Source: Monocercomonoides exilis (lineage: Eukaryota; Preaxostyla; Oxymonadida; Polymastigidae). Taken from it: a DNA stretch of 64,000 nt. Made by a program: the position numbers and the translations under genes. The stretch spans positions 1-64,000 of the forward strand of contig LSRY02000065.1 in assembly GCA_001643675.2 (NCBI GenBank), read 5' to 3'. The notes beneath the pieces were generated by a model that did no database searches, was not told the origin of the DNA, and saw nothing but the letters and a program-made list of their open reading frames with translations. Below, one piece after another: positions 59,481 through 64,000 of this stretch. Numbering within the stretch: the stretch's first letter is position 1; each line of letters begins with the position of its first letter.

Positions 59481-60285
59481 TCAACTCCAGCACGTAGTTT
59501 TGTTGGGTTTTACATCAGCTTGAATGTCCACAACTCGTAGGCTATCATCATCTTCAATGGCTTTTCGACTTAAAACCGTTCGAATAATATCCATAAATAC
59601 TTGTTTGACAATTGCATTGTCTTTCGCTGAAAGTTCGAAATATGTCGTGTTGCCCTTTGATTCGCACCACTCCTCAGCTTTCCTTGCGGGCACAGCTCTC
59701 GATTCTTCCAGATCAGTTTTGTTCCCGATAACAAAAAATGGAAAATGCTTCGGCACTGGTGGATCACTCAAGCGCAGAAATTCGTCTCTCCAATATTCTA
59801 GTTTATTAAACGATTCTGGTGAAGTCACATCGTAAACAAGGATGCACACATCCACCTCTTTGCAATACAATCTCAAAAGAGATAGATATTCTTCACATCC
59901 ACCTGCGGTTTTCAAAGCAAAAAAATTTCCCAGATATTTTGAAAAAAATAGAATGAATCATTTGTTTTGAACTGTCGATGAAAGATAGAGCAAACATGTA
60001 TCATATATTTTGAGGATCACATTCCTTCCATCAACAACAACTTCCTGCACATTGCAAACATCAATCAAAATTTCGACAAATTGATGAATAAAAAAATCGT
60101 TCATTCCATATATTTGCTTCAAATGCTTAACGAATCTAGCAAACTTTTATCGCACAATCATCATGGATTGTCAAGTATTCATTATGAAATTTATCATGAA
60201 CAATTTGATAAAACAAAGATGTTTTCCCGACTCCATATTCGCCAAGCGCAATTACCTTCAATGAAACTGGCTTAGTTGATATCAT
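59481..60285 (-). CDS. Rab7-like small GTPase with altered switch II
   Basis: Exons 60285-60145, 60044-59996 and 59902-59481 give 203 aa; introns are 99 and 92 nt, both with donor GTTTGC. The G motifs are visible: P-loop GEYGVGKTSL, switch I YLTIHD, switch II IYDTCGCEEY, NKTD and ELSAKD. The central stretch FPFFVIGNKTDLEE plus WCESKGNTTYFE resembles Rab7, so late-endosome traffic is the best guess. Odd points: the conserved DTAGQE reads DTCGCE, with Cys66 replacing the catalytic Gln, because the intron falls inside the motif. The C-terminus is TTCWS, not CC or CXC, so normal double geranylgeranylation is doubtful. The acceptor leaves no alternative that restores DTAGQ. Confidence 0.88.
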
Positions 60286-61825
60286 TCCAGCGTTGATCTC
60301 GAAAACTCAATCTTTCTTCTTCACTTTTCACACTCAAAAAATTAGTTATGGCATCAATATTTTGGATTGTATTTCTGTATTATTTTTTAAACTGAAAGCT
60401 TCTTGAAATGTAATTTATGAATTTTCCTCTTCGCAAAACAACAATGTTTAAAACATTTTTATTTTCTTTCTTTTGGAAAAAAATAGAAACAACCAAACAC
60501 CAAAAAATCATCACAGATATGCAAAATATCGGCATGACCTTTGATCGTGGTATCTTTTTTAATCTGCCCCAATATCATGATAAAAAATTCAAATTGAATT
60601 TTTTTGTTTCATAAATTTGTTCAGAATAATGGAAATTGAAGAAAATTCCACTGAAATAAACTCTCCTCACATCTTATTTAAAACATTCAGCAACAGTGAA
60701 AGCAGTTCACACTGGTTATTTAATAATAAAATAATTTTCAATTCAAAGAAATGCTCACGATGAAACGAAGATATGTATTTCTACGCATATCCAACAGGAA
60801 TATTTATCGATCATTGCAGAAAATGCAAATAAAATAATTCTATTTTATTAAATGTGTGAATATTTTTGAAAAATCACCACAGATCAAAAAAGAGAACCAT
60901 TATTATTTATTGAAAAACTATTTCTAATCGACCTCACCATTCAAAGGCAAATTTTCGTTGAAAAAGAATTATATTGGAGCACAAGAATTATTTTTTGCGG
61001 ACTTTTTGAGTCATGTAAATTTTATTGTATTTTATGATCATATTGTATTCTATAAGATATTTTACGGAGAGTGTGATTCTTTCTGAAAAAATGAACAAAT
61101 TACGAAAAAGTTTCAATTATTGCAAATAAGAAGCACTTGTTTCAAGAATAACTCACAATATCTGTCAAAGTCTAATTCTTATAGTAAAAACAATTGTTGC
61201 ATTGAGAAACAAAGATGTTTTTAAGATTTTTTGATTTACAAAAAAATAACAAAAAAACATTCACACATTAGTAAAAAACGATTGGGAAAACATATTAATA
61301 TTTGATAGTTTCTTATTTGAACAAACGAGATTTTGATAAGAATATCATGGAGAATGAATGTTCACAACATAATAAACAAATATAATCCATGAAATAATGA
61401 AAATGCTTCGCTAACTGAGTGATTTGATTGTTTTTTCATTAACCCACAACAATTTCATTTTATTGATTACCAAAAAATACAGTGTTATTCCGAGAAAGAC
61501 AGACCTGTTACGGGTTTTTCATGGTTTATCAGCAAAAAAATTATATTTATCGAAAGAATGAGTAATTACAGGAACAACATAGATGTTTCAATAATAGCTT
61601 TTGTTATTCGTAACAACTTGTTTGTATTTAGCAAATATCACTTTTTTCGAAACAATTCATAGTTAAGGTAAAATATCTATTATTGTTGAAATTTAAGCAT
61701 ATAGGAAGATATGAATTATGGAAGAAATTGTTCACTTGGAACTTTTGTAGAACAAAGAAGTTTAACAAAGAGTTACAAATGAAGTGTGTTTCATTTGATA
61801 CAAATAACTTTTTTGTGTTTTCAAG
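60286..61825. other. AT-rich intergenic region
   Basis: About 1.5 kb upstream of the Rab gene. A 64-codon frame at 60417-60614 is the only noticeable ORF and has no recognised domain. No repeats or RNA genes were recognised. Confidence 0.5.
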
Positions 61826-64000
61826 ATTTCAGATGAAAAGATTTATTTAGCTGTCGAAAATTCTTCCTCTGTATTCATTCCATTTAAAGGTGAATCAGCT
61901 ATGGTGGTGGATTTAAGCATTTCCCATCAAAAATCGACAACTCCACTTCATTTGCAAAGAAAGTCTATCTGCATCACAAACGTGAGTGTAATACCCAAAA
62001 AGAATGTGCATTCATCCATTATCATATTTTCATCGTATGATTCGAATTCAAACGTTTTGAAAGAATCTATATTTTAAGATTTTGAGATTTCTTCATTCGA
62101 AGATTTTCTTCGACTATAAAAAGCAGCGAACAAAACAATAATTGTTCCTCTGTCAATGATAGAGATGCAATTGAACTCAGTCGAGCGAAAACAGATAAAC
62201 ATAAATTGTGTCTTATTGATTCCTATTTAGATAACTGCCGATGTTATCACTTTGATAATGGTGTCGGAGGCGCAATTATACATGGAATTGCACAAATCAT
62301 ATAAAACTTTCAAATAGTCTATTTTTCAATAAGAATTCAATGCACATAGGAGGTACAATTTGTTTTCAAATTAATAGTTTCAATTACAAAACATTGTTTA
62401 ATTACTGTTTTTTCTTCAATAGTACACACATTGCATGGTCACGATATTGCTATCCATAATTCGACATCAAACAACATTGATTCCACCTTCAATTCCGCCA
62501 GCAAACACCAAACACAGTCAGCTCAAATTACAACTCATCTGTTGATAAAAGCGAATAACTTTTTGATGAAGGTGGAAGAATTGGATTTGTTCATTCAACT
62601 GATTCACACCCAAATGTCATTGATACATGCACATGTGGACTTGATAAAAACTATCCATGACGCACGATAGCTATTGTTTGACTCAACTGACTTCAGGCTT
62701 TGAAATTGATATCGAAATACTCACAGGAAAGATGACAGAGTCCAAGAATGTGGACTGCAGTTCCAACACTTACACAATTTATGGCCAAAGTGATTTGAGC
62801 ACAGAAATCCTAACATAATTTGAAGTATCTGGGCTGTCTCAATTTTCAGTTTCAACAAATGTATTGACTGTCAGGAACCTTGCTCTTGTGCACAGCTTGG
62901 AAAATGCAGATAATTGCTTCTCAAAGCAATTTGAGATAAGCAGTGCAGGAGATATACATATAGGGCTACACTTTTACTCTGACCTATATTTTTACTCCCA
63001 CCTTTTTTTTGTGGAGCTGGCTACGGCGTAATACAAGCTTGATGCCAACAAAGAATAACTAGAAATGCTTATTAAAATTATTTAACTTAAACAGAAAAAA
63101 TTTTTTTCGAATTATTTTTTTACTAAGAGATCTCGGTATTTTTTAATTTTATTTTTCGATCATTGAATTGATGGTCTTTCCATGAATATAACATTCTGGA
63201 AGTTTTAAGCTACACCATCATTACACATCTTATCCTTTTTATTTCTTTGATAACTTTTCACATTTCACAAGTTTCTTTTTTACCTGTTTTCTCATTTCAT
63301 CGACTTTTCGAAAAAATGCAATTTTTGATTGGTTAAAAGACAATTTTTTAATTTTATAAGCTGTCTCTTATTTTAAACTCAATAAATTATTGCAAGCTCA
63401 CAAAATATTTTGCAGAAAATATTTTACTGGCCGAAAAAATCAAAACTTCCGAAATTGATGTTTTTCATTTTTCTATATAAAATCAAATTTGTAAAACTTT
63501 TTAGAATATCAACATAATTAACATTCTATCATATATTAAGAATAATCTTTATAATTTTTTCAAAAATTCATCATTCCTTATGAAATTGCATTTTTTCGAA
63601 AAGTCGATGAAATGAGAAAACAGGTAAAAAAGAAACTTGTGAAATGTGAAAAGTTATCAAAGAAATAAAAAGGATAAGATGTGTAATGATGGTGTAGCTT
63701 AAAACTTCCAGAATGTTATATTCATGGAAAGACCATCAATTCAATGATCGAAAAATAAAATTAAAAAATACCGAGATCTCTTAGTAAAAAAATAATTCGA
63801 AAAAAATTTTTTCTGTTTAAGTTAAATAATTTTAATAAGCATTTCTAGTTATTCTTTGTTGGCATCAAGCTTGTATTACGCCGTAGCCAGCTCCACAAAA
63901 AAAAGGTGGTGGTAAAAAAAAGGGTCAGAGGACCTAGTGTAACCCTTAGCAGAATGAACGTATCTGCTAGAAGCGGACACTCAACGGAAACGGAATTTTC
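61826..64000 (+). pseudogene. Surface-protein pseudogene (N-terminal half), split by a foldback element and cut by the window end
   Basis: Discontinuous similarity to the 36271-44028 protein. Landmarks: SICITNVSVIPKKN matches SICFTNMTLIQQKN; IFSSYDSNSN matches IFSSDDSNSA; IELSRAKTDKHK...DNCRC matches IELSLSKTEKQK...DCCRC; GGAIIHG matches GGAIIHW; TCTCGLDKNYP matches TYACGLDKSYP; FEISSAG matches FEISGAG. After the inserted element, RSGHSTETEF matches GSRQSTETAF. Stops and frameshifts interrupt it repeatedly (for example TAA near 62076 and 62815), and a segment corresponding to about residues 210-388 of the intact protein is missing. It is older than the 17.5-kb pseudogene. Confidence 0.82.
62963..63945. 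mobile_element. 983-bp foldback element with ~362-bp inverted arms
   Basis: The left arm (62963-63324) starts GGGCTACACTTTTACTCTGACC and the right arm (63584-63945) ends as its near-perfect reverse complement, ...GTGTAACCC. Shared internal blocks include GGAGCTGGCTACGGCGTAAT, ACCGAGATCTCTTAGTAAA and CTTGTGAAATGTGAAAAG. A ~259-bp AT-rich spacer separates the arms. There is no ORF, so the element is non-autonomous (MITE or foldback class). It interrupts the surface pseudogene between FEISSAGDIHI and MNVSARSGHS, so both edges are well defined. The target-site duplication is unclear (TA is possible). Another single arm lies at 12437-12625. Confidence 0.9.

Noticed and set aside
62963-62966. A clean 3-bp (TWA) target-site duplication for the foldback element
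   Set aside because: The left flank reads ATA and the right TTA, so neither a perfect TA nor a TWA duplication can be assigned confidently.
1-64000. tRNA, 5S or other rRNA genes
   Set aside because: No A/B-box-like pair with a cloverleaf, and no recognisable rRNA core, was seen on reading. A covariance-model scan would be decisive.

Overview
This is a eukaryotic, intron-rich, AT-rich window. Its protein families point to an oxymonad (Preaxostyla), most likely Monocercomonoides or a close relative. The evidence is long beta-helix surface proteins with one TM helix and a degenerate kinase tail, the '430-aa' helical family at 20.7-22.1 and 32.2-33.6 kb, an SF-assemblin, and about 46 inferred short GT-AG introns. 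The genus call rests on recalled family resemblance, not a database search. Exon joins were worked out by hand from GT/AG sites, reading-frame phase and family conservation.

Left part (1-36 kb), repeat-rich. Positions 1-5267 are a satellite array of about 15 copies of a GC-rich ~355-bp unit, followed by ~3.3 kb of AT-rich DNA without a convincing gene. Then come a tyrosine recombinase-SANT protein gene (minus, 3 exons), a small hypothetical ORF, a kelch receptor (minus, 2 exons), a 5'-truncated surface-protein pseudogene, a 430-aa-family pseudogene, a nine-exon ABCC transporter (minus), 3.2 kb of gene-free DNA with inverted repeats, and an intact 430-aa-family gene (minus).

Centre (36.3-44.0 kb): one intact 2585-codon ORF for a type I surface protein with four internal repeats of about 350 aa, a TM helix and a pseudokinase C-lobe. 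The pseudogenes at 17.5 and 61.8 kb are its relatives.

Right part (45-60.3 kb), compact housekeeping genes: a coiled-coil protein (+), GAA1 of the GPI transamidase (-), a B-type cyclin (-), the alpha subunit of protein farnesyl/geranylgeranyltransferase (+), a PHO80-like cyclin (+), an LMBR1-like membrane protein (-), SF-assemblin (+, head to head with LMBR1 across 48 bp) and a Rab7-like GTPase (-). The right end is another surface-protein pseudogene, split by a 983-bp foldback element whose arm also occurs alone at 12.4-12.6 kb.

Functionally the window joins cell-surface genes with membrane trafficking, lipid modification (GPI attachment by GAA1; prenylation by the FNTA-type subunit, which serves small GTPases), cell-cycle cyclins and the flagellar-root cytoskeleton. 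No tRNA, rRNA or CRISPR array was recognised.
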